Of a DNA stretch of 64,000 bases, positions 40,380-47,560 are shown piece after piece (position 1 is the first letter of the stretch; each line of letters begins with the position of its first letter). Location: contig NZ_CP015849.1 of the NCBI RefSeq assembly GCF_001654495.1, forward strand, positions 930,001 through 994,000, read 5' to 3'. This DNA is from Streptomyces sp. SAT1. GTDB taxonomy: Bacteria > Actinomycetota > Actinomycetes > Streptomycetales > Streptomycetaceae. The notes under the pieces were generated by a model. It was not told where the DNA came from and searched no databases. It saw only the letters and a program-made list of their open reading frames with translations. A program made the position numbers and the translations under genes.

Positions 40380-41507
40380 TCATGGCCGCGTCTCGCCGAT
40401 CACTCGTACAGCGCGTTCGATCTGCGCCCCGGACAGGTCCGCGCGGGCGGTCAGCCTGAGCCGTGAGATGCCGTCGGGCACGGAAGGAGGCCGGAAACAC
40501 CCCACGGCCAGGCCCGCCGTACGGCAGTCCGCCGCCCAGCGCACGGCCTGCTCCGGGGACGGCGCGCACACCGAGACGACCGCCGCGTCCGGGCGCACCG
40601 CGCGCAGTCCCGCGCCGCTCAGGCGGGCGTGCAGTTCCGCCGCCACCGCCCGCGCCCGCGCCGCGCGCTCCGGCTCGCGGCGCAGCAGCCGCAGCGCGGC
40701 CAGGGCCGCCCCCGCCGCCGCGGGGGCGAGCCCGGTGTCGAAGATGAACGTCCGGGCCGTGTTGACCAGATGGTCGATGACCCGCGCGGGCCCGAGCACC
40801 GCTCCGCCCTGGCTGCCCAGCGACTTGGACAGGGTGACGGTCACGACCACGTCGTCGGCGCCCGCGAGGCCCGCCGCGTGCGGGGCGCCGCGCCCGCCGT
40901 CCCCGAGGACACCCAGGCCGTGGGCGTCGTCGAGGACGAGCCCCGCGCCGTGTTCCCGGCAGACCTCGGCGTGCCGGGCGAGCGGTGCCGCGTCGCCGTC
41001 TACGGAGAAGACCGTGTCGGAGACGAGGACGGCCTGCCCGCCGTGCGTGCCGAGCGCCTTGCGCACCGCGTCCGGGTCCGCGTGGGCGACGACCTGGGTG
41101 CCGGCGCGGGCCAGCCGGCAGCCGTCGATGAGCGAGGCGTGGTTGCCCGTGTCCGAGACGATCAGCGAGCCGTGCGGGGCGAGCGCGGTGACCGCGGCGA
41201 GGTTGGCCGCGTAGCCGGAGGAGAGCACGAGGGCCGCCTCGAAGCCGCAGAACCGGGCGAGTTCGTCCTCCAGTTCGCGGTGGAGCGCGGTGGTGCCGGT
41301 GACCAGCCGGGATCCGGTGGCTCCCCCGCCCCAGGTGCGGGCCGCCGCCGCCGCGCCCTCGGTGACCTCCGGGTGGCGGGCCAGGCCCAGGTAGTCGTTG
41401 CTCGCCAGGTCGAGCAGGGGCGAGTCGGCCGGGCGGGGCCGCAGCGTCCGGACGAGTCCGGCGCGGCGGCGTGCGTCCGCCTGCTCGTCGATCCAGCCGA
41501 ACGCCAT
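40380..41507 (-). CDS. bioF: 8-amino-7-oxononanoate synthase
   Basis: A 375-residue PLP enzyme joining pimeloyl-ACP/CoA with alanine in biotin synthesis. Seen are [52 protein letters not shown] (with the ring-stacking His), [18 protein letters not shown] and the PLP Lys in [20 protein letters not shown] precedes the ATG. The gene is divergent from bioB-bioA-bioD, with a palindrome in the 147-bp spacer. Confidence 0.95.
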   Translation of the reverse strand: MAFGWIDEQADARRRAGLVRTLRPRPADSPLLDLASNDYLGLARHPEVTEGAAAAARTWGGGATGSRLVTGTTALHRELEDELARFCGFEAALVLSSGYAANLAAVTALAPHGSLIVSDTGNHASLIDGCRLARAGTQVVAHADPDAVRKALGTHGGQAVLVSDTVFSVDGDAAPLARHAEVCREHGAGLVLDDAHGLGVLGDGGRGAPHAAGLAGADDVVVTVTLSKSLGSQGGAVLGPARVIDHLVNTARTFIFDTGLAPAAAGAALAALRLLRREPERAARARAVAAELHARLSGAGLRAVRPDAAVVSVCAPSPEQAVRWAADCRTAGLAVGCFRPPSVPDGISRLRLTARADLSGAQIERAVRVIGETRP

Positions 41508-41568
41508 GGCTCCTCCGGGACTTTTGTAGGCAGTGGACAGACACTAGCCGCACGACACGTCACGCACG

Positions 41569-41586
41569 GTGTGGGGATACCCACAC
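41569..41586. promoter_or_regulatory. Candidate bio operator
   Basis: GTGTGGG-GATA-CCCACAC is a perfect 7-bp inverted repeat in the spacer between divergent bioF and bioB. No biotin repressor gene is nearby, so the regulator (BirA- or BioQ-like) would be encoded elsewhere. A weaker GTGTTGTGCACA lies 15 bp further on. Confidence 0.5.
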
Positions 41587-41654
41587 GTCGAGCGGCCCGT
41601 GTTGTGCACAGTCTCCTTGGCCCCGGGCGGCCCCGTAGGACAGGATCGGCTCTC

Positions 41655-42911
41655 ATGGACCTGCTGAACACGCTGGTGGACAAGGGGCTTCGGCGCGAGG
41701 CGCCGACCCGCGGGGAAGCTCTGGCCGTGCTGGCCACCTCCGACGACGATCTGCTCGATGTGGTGGCGGCCGCGGGGAAGGTGCGGCGTCACTGGTTCGG
41801 CCGACGGGTGAAACTCAACTATCTCGTCAACCTCAAGTCCGGCCTGTGCCCCGAGGACTGCTCGTACTGCTCGCAGCGGCTCGGCTCGAAGGCGGACATC
41901 CTCAAGTACACCTGGCTCAAGCCCGGTGACGCGTCCAGGGCCGCGGCGGCCGGGCTGGCCGGCGGGGCCAAGCGGGTCTGCCTGGTGGCCAGCGGGCGCG
42001 GCCCGACCGACCGCGACGTGGACCGGGTCTCGGAGACCATCAGGGCGATCAAGGACGAGAACGAGGGCGTCGAGGTGTGCGCCTGCCTCGGGCTGCTCTC
42101 CGACGGCCAGGCCGAGCGGCTGCGCGCGGCCGGCGCCGACGCGTACAACCACAACCTCAACACCGCCGAGTCGACGTACGGCGAGATCACCACGACGCAC
42201 ACGTACGCCGACCGGGTGGACACGGTGAACAAGGCGCACGCGGCGGGGCTGTCCGCGTGCTCGGGGCTCATCGCGGGCATGGGCGAGAGCGACGAGGACC
42301 TGGTCGACGTGGTCTACGCGCTGCGCGCGCTGGACCCGGACTCGGTGCCGGTCAACTTCCTGATCCCGGTCGAGGGCACCCCGCTGGCCAAGGAGTGGAA
42401 CCTCACCCCGCAGCGGTGCCTGCGGATCCTCGCGATGGTCCGGTTCGTCTGCCCGGACATCGAGGTGCGCATCGCCGGCGGCCGCGAGGTCCATCTGCGG
42501 ACCATGCAGCCGCTCGCCCTGCACCTGGCCAACTCGATCTTCCTCGGCGACTATCTGACCACCGAGGGCCAGGCGGGCAAGGCCGACCTGGAGATGATCG
42601 CGGACGCGGGCTTCGAGGTGGAGGGCACCGACCAGGTGACCCTGCCGGAGCACCGGCGCGCGGGCGGGGCCGGGGGCGGCTGCGGGTCGCACGAGGGCGC
42701 GAGCTACGGCTCCCCCGAGGGCGGCGGGCGCGGGTCGGCCGAGGAGGCCGGCTGCGGGTCGCACGCGGGAACGGGGTGCGGGTCGCACCAGGGCGGCGGT
42801 GTCTGCGGCACGGCGGCTCCGGTCGTCCCGGGGGCCCCGGCCGAGCCGCGCACCGATCTGGTCGCGCTGCGCCACCGCGGCGCCGGTACGGATCTCGCGC
42901 CCAATGCCTGA
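41655..42911 (+). CDS. bioB: Biotin synthase with Cys-Gly-Ser-His-repeat C-terminal extension
   Basis: A 418-residue radical-SAM enzyme inserting sulfur into dethiobiotin. The SAM cluster motif is CPEDCSYC (CxxxCxxC). The sacrificial [2Fe-2S] ligands of type I BioB are also present: Cys in RVCLVASG, Cys in [10 protein letters not shown], Cys in [13 protein letters not shown] and Arg in [10 protein letters not shown]. The core ends about residue 335, as in the 346-residue E. coli enzyme; then about 80 Gly/Ser-rich residues follow with three GCGSH repeats (Cys343, Cys367, Cys375) and a further Cys384. Such a tail is not part of characterised BioB and may bind metal or sulfur. The stop overlaps bioA by eight bases. 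Confidence 0.93.
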   Translation: MDLLNTLVDKGLRREAPTRGEALAVLATSDDDLLDVVAAAGKVRRHWFGRRVKLNYLVNLKSGLCPEDCSYCSQRLGSKADILKYTWLKPGDASRAAAAGLAGGAKRVCLVASGRGPTDRDVDRVSETIRAIKDENEGVEVCACLGLLSDGQAERLRAAGADAYNHNLNTAESTYGEITTTHTYADRVDTVNKAHAAGLSACSGLIAGMGESDEDLVDVVYALRALDPDSVPVNFLIPVEGTPLAKEWNLTPQRCLRILAMVRFVCPDIEVRIAGGREVHLRTMQPLALHLANSIFLGDYLTTEGQAGKADLEMIADAGFEVEGTDQVTLPEHRRAGGAGGGCGSHEGASYGSPEGGGRGSAEEAGCGSHAGTGCGSHQGGGVCGTAAPVVPGAPAEPRTDLVALRHRGAGTDLAPNA

Positions 42912-44193
42912 TCTGTCCGGACCGGACGTGTCCGCGCTGCTCGCTCTCGACCGGCGGCACGTGTGGCACCCGTACGGACCGATGCCCGGCCGTCAGGAAC
43001 CGCTCGTCGTGGAGTCGGCGAGCGGGGTGCGGCTGCGGCTCGCCGACGGCTCGGGCGAACTGGTCGACGGGATGTCCTCGTGGTGGGCGGCGATCCACGG
43101 CTACGGCCACCCGGTGCTCGACGAGGCCGTGCGCGGGCAACTGGCGCGGATGAGCCATGTGATGTTCGGCGGGCTCACCCACGAGCCCGCCGTTCGGCTG
43201 GCGAAACTCCTTGTCGACATGTCGCCCGAGGGCCTTGAGCACGTCTTCCTGGCCGACTCGGGCTCCGTGTCGGTCGAGGTCGCCGTCAAGATGTGCCTCC
43301 AGTACTGGCGTTCGCTCGGCCGGCCCGAGAAGCGGCGGCTCATGACCTGGCGGGGCGGCTACCACGGGGACACCTGGCAGCCGATGTCCGTGTGCGACCC
43401 CGAGGGCGGGATGCACGAACTGTGGGCCGGTGTGCTGCCGCGCCAGCTCTTCGCCGACCCGCCCCCGGCCGCCTACGAGGAGGCGTACGCCGCACGGTTG
43501 CGCGAGATGATCGAGCGGCACGCCGGGGAGCTGGCCGCCGTGATCGTCGAGCCGGTGGTGCAGGGCGCGGGCGGGATGCGGTTCCACTCCCCCGCCTATC
43601 TGCGGGTGCTGCGTGAGGCGTGCGACGCGCACGGGGTGCTGCTGGTGTTCGACGAGATCGCGACCGGGTTCGGCCGCACCGGCGCGCTGTTCGCGGCGGA
43701 GCACGCGGCGGTGACCCCGGACGTGATGTGCGTGGGCAAGGCGCTCACCGGCGGCTATCTGACGATGGCCGCGACGCTGTGCACCGCGCGGGTGGCCGAC
43801 GGGATCTCGCGGGGCGAGGTCCCGGTGCTGGCGCACGGGCCGACGTTCATGGGCAATCCGCTGGCCGCCGCCGTGGCGTGCGCCTCGATCGAGCTGCTGC
43901 TCGGCCAGGACTGGCGCGCCGGGGTCAAACGGATCGAGGCGGGTCTGCGCGAAGGTCTCGCACCGGCCGCGGAGCTCCCGGGCGTGCGGGACGTGCGCGT
44001 CCTGGGTGCGATCGGGGTCGTCCAGCTCGACCACCCGGTGGACATGGCGGCGGCGACCCGGGCCGCGGTGCGCGAGGGCGTGTGGCTGCGGCCGTTCCGG
44101 GACCTGGTGTACACGATGCCGCCGTACGTCACGGACGACACGGACCTGGCACGGATCGGCCGCGCGGTGTGCGCGGCGGCGCGGGAGGGATGA
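42904..44193 (+). CDS. bioA: Adenosylmethionine-8-amino-7-oxononanoate aminotransferase
   Basis: A 429-residue class III PLP aminotransferase using S-adenosylmethionine as amino donor to make 7,8-diaminopelargonate. Seen are [11 protein letters not shown] (BioA-specific opening), [58 protein letters not shown] and the PLP Lys in [14 protein letters not shown]. It overlaps bioB by eight bases and is one base away from bioD, so the three are co-translated. Confidence 0.96.
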   Translation: MPDLSGPDVSALLALDRRHVWHPYGPMPGRQEPLVVESASGVRLRLADGSGELVDGMSSWWAAIHGYGHPVLDEAVRGQLARMSHVMFGGLTHEPAVRLAKLLVDMSPEGLEHVFLADSGSVSVEVAVKMCLQYWRSLGRPEKRRLMTWRGGYHGDTWQPMSVCDPEGGMHELWAGVLPRQLFADPPPAAYEEAYAARLREMIERHAGELAAVIVEPVVQGAGGMRFHSPAYLRVLREACDAHGVLLVFDEIATGFGRTGALFAAEHAAVTPDVMCVGKALTGGYLTMAATLCTARVADGISRGEVPVLAHGPTFMGNPLAAAVACASIELLLGQDWRAGVKRIEAGLREGLAPAAELPGVRDVRVLGAIGVVQLDHPVDMAAATRAAVREGVWLRPFRDLVYTMPPYVTDDTDLARIGRAVCAAAREG

Positions 44194-44194
44194 G

Positions 44195-44923
44195 ATGCCG
44201 GTACTGGTGATCACGGGCACGGGCACGGAGGTCGGCAAGACGGTCACCACGGCGGCCGTCGCGGCGGCGGCGCTGGCGGCCGGCCGGTCGGTGGCCGTGC
44301 TGAAGGCCGCGCAGACGGGTGTGGCCCCGGACGAGCGCGGGGACGCCGACGAGGTCGTCCGGCTCGCCGGTGCGGTGACGGCGCGCGAGGTGGCCCGCTA
44401 TCCGGAGCCGCTGGCCCCCGGGACCGCCGCGCTGCGGGCGGGGCGGGCGCCGGTGCGGCCCGAGGAGGTCGCCGAGGCCGCCGCCAAGCTTGCGACCGAG
44501 CACGACCTGGTGCTGGTGGAGGGGGCCGGCGGTCTGCTCGTACGGTTCGACGCCGCGGGCGGGACCCTCGCGGACGCCGCCGGGCTGCTGCGCGCTCCGG
44601 TCCTGCTCGTCGCCTCGGCGGGGCTCGGCACGCTCAACACCACCGAGCTGACCGCCCGTGAGCTGCGCCGGCGCGGGCTCGATCTGCTCGGGGTGGTGAT
44701 CGGCAGCTGGCCCGCGCACCCCGATCTCGCCTCCCGCTGCAACGTCGCCGACCTGCCCGAGGTGGCCGGCGCCCCGCTGCTCGGCGCCCTGCCCGAGGGC
44801 GCCGGGGCGCTCGCCCCCGCCGACTTCCGCACGGGCGCGCCGCGCTGGCTCGCCCCCCGGCTCCTCGGCCGGTGGGAGGCGGCGGCGTTCGCCGCGCGGG
44901 AGGCACCGGCGCCGCTCGGGTAG
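44195..44923 (+). CDS. bioD: Dethiobiotin synthetase
   Basis: A 242-residue ATPase closing the ureido ring of dethiobiotin with CO2 and ATP. The P-loop is ITGTGTEVGKTVTT, the substrate-contacting segment is LKAAQTGVAPDERGDADEV, and VEGAGGLLVRFD follows. Product of the bioBAD operon, ATG one base after the bioA stop with GGGAGG inside bioA. A strong hairpin follows. Confidence 0.95.
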   Translation: MPVLVITGTGTEVGKTVTTAAVAAAALAAGRSVAVLKAAQTGVAPDERGDADEVVRLAGAVTAREVARYPEPLAPGTAALRAGRAPVRPEEVAEAAAKLATEHDLVLVEGAGGLLVRFDAAGGTLADAAGLLRAPVLLVASAGLGTLNTTELTARELRRRGLDLLGVVIGSWPAHPDLASRCNVADLPEVAGAPLLGALPEGAGALAPADFRTGAPRWLAPRLLGRWEAAAFAAREAPAPLG

Positions 44924-44960
44924 TACGGCCGCGGCCGCCGCGCCTGTGCGCCGCTCCGTG

Positions 44961-44990
44961 GGCCCGGCGGCCGTCCGTGGCCGCCGGGCC
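44961..44990 (+). terminator. Terminator of the bioBAD operon
   Basis: GGCCCGGCGGCC and GGCCGCCGGGCC form a perfect 12-bp stem with a 6-nt loop, 38 bp after the bioD stop; CCGTGG/CCACGG outside the stem can extend it past a bulge. Confidence 0.8.
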
Positions 44991-45003
44991 TGCCCACGGC
45001 TCC

Positions 45004-45114
45004 CGGTCAGCGGATCACGGGGCGGGTAGCGGATCACGACGGCAGTGGGTCACGGCGACAGTGGGTCACGAGGGCAGTGGATCACGGGGACGGTGGATCA
45101 CGGGGGACGGTGGG
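45004..45114. repeat. Imperfect ~20-bp tandem repeats (GGNTCACG core)
   Basis: Six to seven imperfect copies built around (CAGT/GGT)GG(G/A)TCACGG, ending just before the stop codon of the Fic-like gene on the other strand. No coding sense. Confidence 0.75.
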
Positions 45115-45489
45115 TCACACGCTCCACCGGCGCAGTTCCCGCGCTATCTCCTGCACCGACGCGTCACCGCTCTTGACCAGCCTGGCCAGATCGCGCACCT
45201 GTTCGGGAGAGGTGGCGACCTTCAGACCGCTGGCGACCAGGTAGGCGTACGCCACCGCGGAGGCGAACAGGGCGTTGGAGCGCTCCAGCGCGGGCACGTG
45301 GACGAGGAGTTGCAGCAGCGCGGCGGCCCGCGCCTGCGGCGAGTCGTAGACGGGGACGTCGAAGATCTCGGCGCGGTGCCGTGCCACCGCGGCGACGAGG
45401 GCGCCCCAGTCGGTGACCTGCGGATCGCCCGGTGTCATGCGTTCGGCGAGCATGAGCAGCCAGGCGAGGTCGACGGTGATGTCGCTCAA
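45115..45489 (-). CDS. Degenerate Fic/Doc-type toxin-like protein
   Basis: A 124-residue all-helical protein matching the small Doc-like Fic proteins annotated in Streptomyces as the toxin of a toxin-antitoxin pair. The region that in Fic/Doc carries HPFxxGN(K/G)R reads VPALERSNALFASAVAYAYL: the catalytic His is Val65, the Gly is Ser71, Asn72 remains and the Arg is lost, so AMPylation or phosphorylation is unlikely by the known mechanism. The start is a TTG, four bases after the stop of the ribbon-helix-helix gene, which would keep expression low and coupled to the antitoxin. Confidence 0.7.
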   Translation of the reverse strand: MSDITVDLAWLLMLAERMTPGDPQVTDWGALVAAVARHRAEIFDVPVYDSPQARAAALLQLLVHVPALERSNALFASAVAYAYLVASGLKVATSPEQVRDLARLVKSGDASVQEIARELRRWSV

Positions 45490-45493
45490 GGGC

Positions 45494-45745
45494 TCAGCGC
45501 CGGTCTTCGCCGGTCGTCGCCCGGGACGGCGAGCCCGCCCCGTCGAACTCCTCGGCGAAGACGGCCTCGTAACTCTTCATGAAGTCGGCGGCGGCCTCCA
45601 CGAAGGTGCGGCCCACCTCGCCCGTGTCCTGGCGGACCAGTTCCTCGATGTAGCGGTTGACGCTCATACCGCGGGCGAGGGCACGTTCGCGGGCGGCGCG
45701 GGCCGTGCCCTCGTCCACCCGTACGTTCAGCTGGGTCTTCGCCAT
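45494..45745 (-). CDS. Ribbon-helix-helix antitoxin-like protein
   Basis: An 83-residue protein with an N-terminal ribbon-helix-helix (KTQLNVRVDEGTARAARE then ALARGMSVNRYIEELVRQD) and a longer C-terminal helix plus disordered tail (FVEAAADFMKSYEAVFAEEF), the part expected to cover the partner. It is the first gene of the pair. The promoter carries two GCTAGC hexamers, as expected for autoregulation by an RHH dimer pair. TAGCGT lies six bases before the ATG, so the mRNA is probably leaderless. Confidence 0.82.
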   Translation of the reverse strand: MAKTQLNVRVDEGTARAARERALARGMSVNRYIEELVRQDTGEVGRTFVEAAADFMKSYEAVFAEEFDGAGSPSRATTGEDRR

Positions 45746-45751
45746 ACCTCG

Positions 45752-45781
45752 ACGCTAGCGCCGAACCGCTAGCAGCGGCAA
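45752..45781 (-). promoter_or_regulatory. Promoter/operator of the toxin-antitoxin-like pair
   Basis: Minus strand: TTGCCG (45781-45776), 18-bp spacer, TAGCGT (45757-45752). GCTAGC occurs at 45754-45759 and 45768-45773, centres 14 bp apart, one over the -10 and one in the spacer, a typical arrangement for autorepression. Confidence 0.6.
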
Positions 45782-45930
45782 GCGCGGCCCCTGGTCCGTG
45801 CCCGCCGGCCCGAGCCGCTGGCGGCGGCCGCGTACGGATGATGGAATCGCGGCGGGCGCCCGCCGCCCCGTCCGGTCCGTCTCACTTCATCTCACGCCCG
45901 GCTCATGTCCCGTCCAGCTGAGGAGAGTTC

Positions 45931-46815
45931 ATGCCGCGTCCGTTCCGCTTCGGGGTCAACCTGCTCGATCCGGCGTCCGCCGGTGAGTGGCGCGCCAAGT
46001 GCCGCAGGGCCGAGGAACTCGGGTACGACGTGATCCTCGTCCCGGACCATCTCGGCTGGGTCGCGCCGTTCCCGGCGCTGGTGGCGGCGGCCGAGGCGAC
46101 CGAGCGGCCCCGCCTCGGCACCTTCGTGCTGAACGCGGGCTTCTCCAACCCCGCGCTGCTGGCCCGCGAGGTGGCCACGACGGACGCGCTCACGGACGGC
46201 CGGCTCGAACTGGGGCTCGGCACGGGATACGTACGCGAGGAGCACGAGCGGGCCGGGCTGCCCTGGGGTACGCCGGGCGAGCGCGTCGCCCATCTGCGGC
46301 GCACCGTCGAGGAGCTGGACCGGCTGCTCGGCTCCCCGGACCACCGGCCGCGAGCGGCGCAGCGGCCCCGGGTCCCGCTGCTGATCGGCGCCAACGGCGA
46401 CCGGATGCTGCGGCTGGCCGCCGAACACGCCGACATCGCGGCGTTCACGGGCGCCCGGCCGTCCACGGACGGCGACAGGCTGACCCCGCTGACGGCCGAG
46501 GAGCTGGACGAGCGGGTGGCGCTGTACCGCACCTACGCGGCAGGGCGCGCGGAACCGGCCGAGCTGAACCTGCTCATCCAGCTCGTCGCCGTCACCGACG
46601 ACCCCGGGCCGGTCCTCGCGCCGCTGTTGGAGCGGCAGCCGCAGCTGACCCCGGACGCGGCCATGGAACTGCCGATCGTGCTGGTGGGCACGCTGGACGA
46701 GATCGTCGCGCGGGTGCACGCGCACCGCGAGCGGTTCGGGTTCTCCTATCTGACGGTGCTCGAACCGCACATGGAGGCGTTCGCGCCGGTCCTGGAGGCG
46801 CTGCGGGGGCAGTGA
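45931..46815 (+). CDS. F420-dependent LLM-class oxidoreductase (TIGR03621-like)
   Basis: A 294-residue luciferase-like (beta/alpha)8 barrel. The opening FRFGVNLLDPASAGEWRAKC and the segments GYDVILVPDHLGWVAPFP, DALTDGRLELGLGTGYVREE and PLLIGANGDRMLRLA are typical of a mycobacterial/streptomycete F420 family. The enzyme would use reduced deazaflavin F420 to reduce, or oxidised F420 to oxidise, an unknown substrate. AGGAGAG lies four bases before the ATG. Monocistronic. Confidence 0.87.
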   Translation: MPRPFRFGVNLLDPASAGEWRAKCRRAEELGYDVILVPDHLGWVAPFPALVAAAEATERPRLGTFVLNAGFSNPALLAREVATTDALTDGRLELGLGTGYVREEHERAGLPWGTPGERVAHLRRTVEELDRLLGSPDHRPRAAQRPRVPLLIGANGDRMLRLAAEHADIAAFTGARPSTDGDRLTPLTAEELDERVALYRTYAAGRAEPAELNLLIQLVAVTDDPGPVLAPLLERQPQLTPDAAMELPIVLVGTLDEIVARVHAHRERFGFSYLTVLEPHMEAFAPVLEALRGQ

Positions 46816-46842
46816 GGGGGTGGGGCGGCGGGGCGGGGCCGC

Positions 46843-46940
46843 GCGGGCACGGCTGTGCGGGCAGGGCCGCACGGGCACGGCTGTGCGGGCAGGGCTGTGC
46901 GGGCAGGGCAGTGCGGGCACGGCTGTGCGGGCAGGGCTGT
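46843..46940. repeat. 14-bp tandem repeat, seven copies
   Basis: GCGGGCACGGCTGT or GCGGGCAGGGCTGT repeated seven times without gaps (single-base variants), alternating C and G at position 8. It ends 14 bp before the ATG of the acetyltransferase gene, so it occupies its promoter. Confidence 0.95.
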
Positions 46941-46954
46941 GATGTGATCACGCC

Positions 46955-47389
46955 ATGAATGAGCTGCGCATACGCCCCGCGACCGCCGACGATCTCTCCG
47001 CCGTCCTGGATTTCTGGCGGACGGCCGCGGAGGGCACCAGCATCAGCGACGACCGGGACGGCGTGGCCCGGCTGGTCGGCCGGGACCCGCAGGCGCTGCT
47101 GCTGGCGGAGGACGCCGGCGAGCTGGTCGGCACCGTGATCGCGGGCTTCGACGGCTGGCGCTGCCATCTGTACCGGCTCGCGGTGCGGCCCGACCGGCGG
47201 CGCCGGGGCGTCGGCGCGGCGCTGCTCGCCGCCGCCGAGGAGCGGTTCGCCCGGCTCGGCGGTCGGCGCGGCGACGCGATGGTGCTCACCGGCAACGAGC
47301 GGGCGCACCACGTCTGGCGTGCGGCCGGCTACGCGCCGGAGGAGCACTGGCGGCGCTGGGTGAAGCCGCTGGACGGTCACGAAAAGTGA
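46955..47389 (+). CDS. GNAT family N-acetyltransferase
   Basis: A 144-residue GCN5-related acetyltransferase. RIRPATADDLSAVLDFWRTA opens the fold, the acetyl-CoA loop is LYRLAVRPDRRRRGVGAALL (motif A, R/Q-x-x-G-x-G/A satisfied by RRRGVG), and AHHVWRAAGYAPEEHW is motif B. The acceptor is unknown. A 14-bp tandem array directly upstream leaves little space for a promoter. Confidence 0.87.
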   Translation: MNELRIRPATADDLSAVLDFWRTAAEGTSISDDRDGVARLVGRDPQALLLAEDAGELVGTVIAGFDGWRCHLYRLAVRPDRRRRGVGAALLAAAEERFARLGGRRGDAMVLTGNERAHHVWRAAGYAPEEHWRRWVKPLDGHEK

Positions 47390-47429
47390 TGCGGCCGGCA
47401 CGGAGAAGGTGTTTTTGCCCGTCCTTTAC

Positions 47430-47556
47430 CATGGAGGGACACTCGTTCCTCCATGAAAGGTTGTGAGCGTCCGTCCATGGGCGAGCCTCCCAGTAGCCCC
47501 GCGCACCACCGAGCGGTCCCCCGCGTCCTGTCCGACCATGGGACGGGGGTGACCCG
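47430..47556 (+). promoter_or_regulatory. Structured leader upstream of the CNNM/CorC operon
   Basis: CATGGAGG (47430-47437) pairs perfectly with CCTCCATG (47448-47455), 10-nt loop. Further on, CCGTCCATGG (47471-47480) pairs with CCATGGGACGG (47536-47546) with one bulged base; the latter is close to the ribosome site GGGGGTG of the transporter gene. A short leader ORF lies inside. No known riboswitch (M-box, ydaO, yybP) consensus could be recognised. Confidence 0.5.
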
Positions 47557-47560
47557 ATGA
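47477..47560 (+). CDS. Candidate 27-aa leader peptide of the CNNM/CorC operon
   Basis: MGEPPSSPAHHRAVPRVLSD followed by seven more residues. It starts at an ATG within the leader and its TGA overlaps the transporter ATG (ATGA), the arrangement of a translationally coupled leader peptide. The acidic-proline start (GEPP, then SSP) resembles the MgtL-type leader peptides that stall or destabilise ribosomes at low Mg2+. The ATG has no good ribosome site; a GTG at 47463 (AAAGG upstream) opens a different, overlapping 29-codon frame. Not proven to be translated. Confidence 0.4.
   Translation: MGEPPSSPAHHRAVPRVLSDHGTGVTR

Noticed and set aside
47463..47552. 29-codon GTG-started frame as the real leader peptide
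   Set aside because: It has a better ribosome site but ends five bases before the transporter start and lacks the ATGA coupling and acidic-proline start of the alternative frame; mentioned within the leader entry instead.
47430..47556. M-box or yybP-ykoY riboswitch before the CNNM genes
   Set aside because: I could not match the conserved core of either class; kept only as a structured leader with a candidate peptide.
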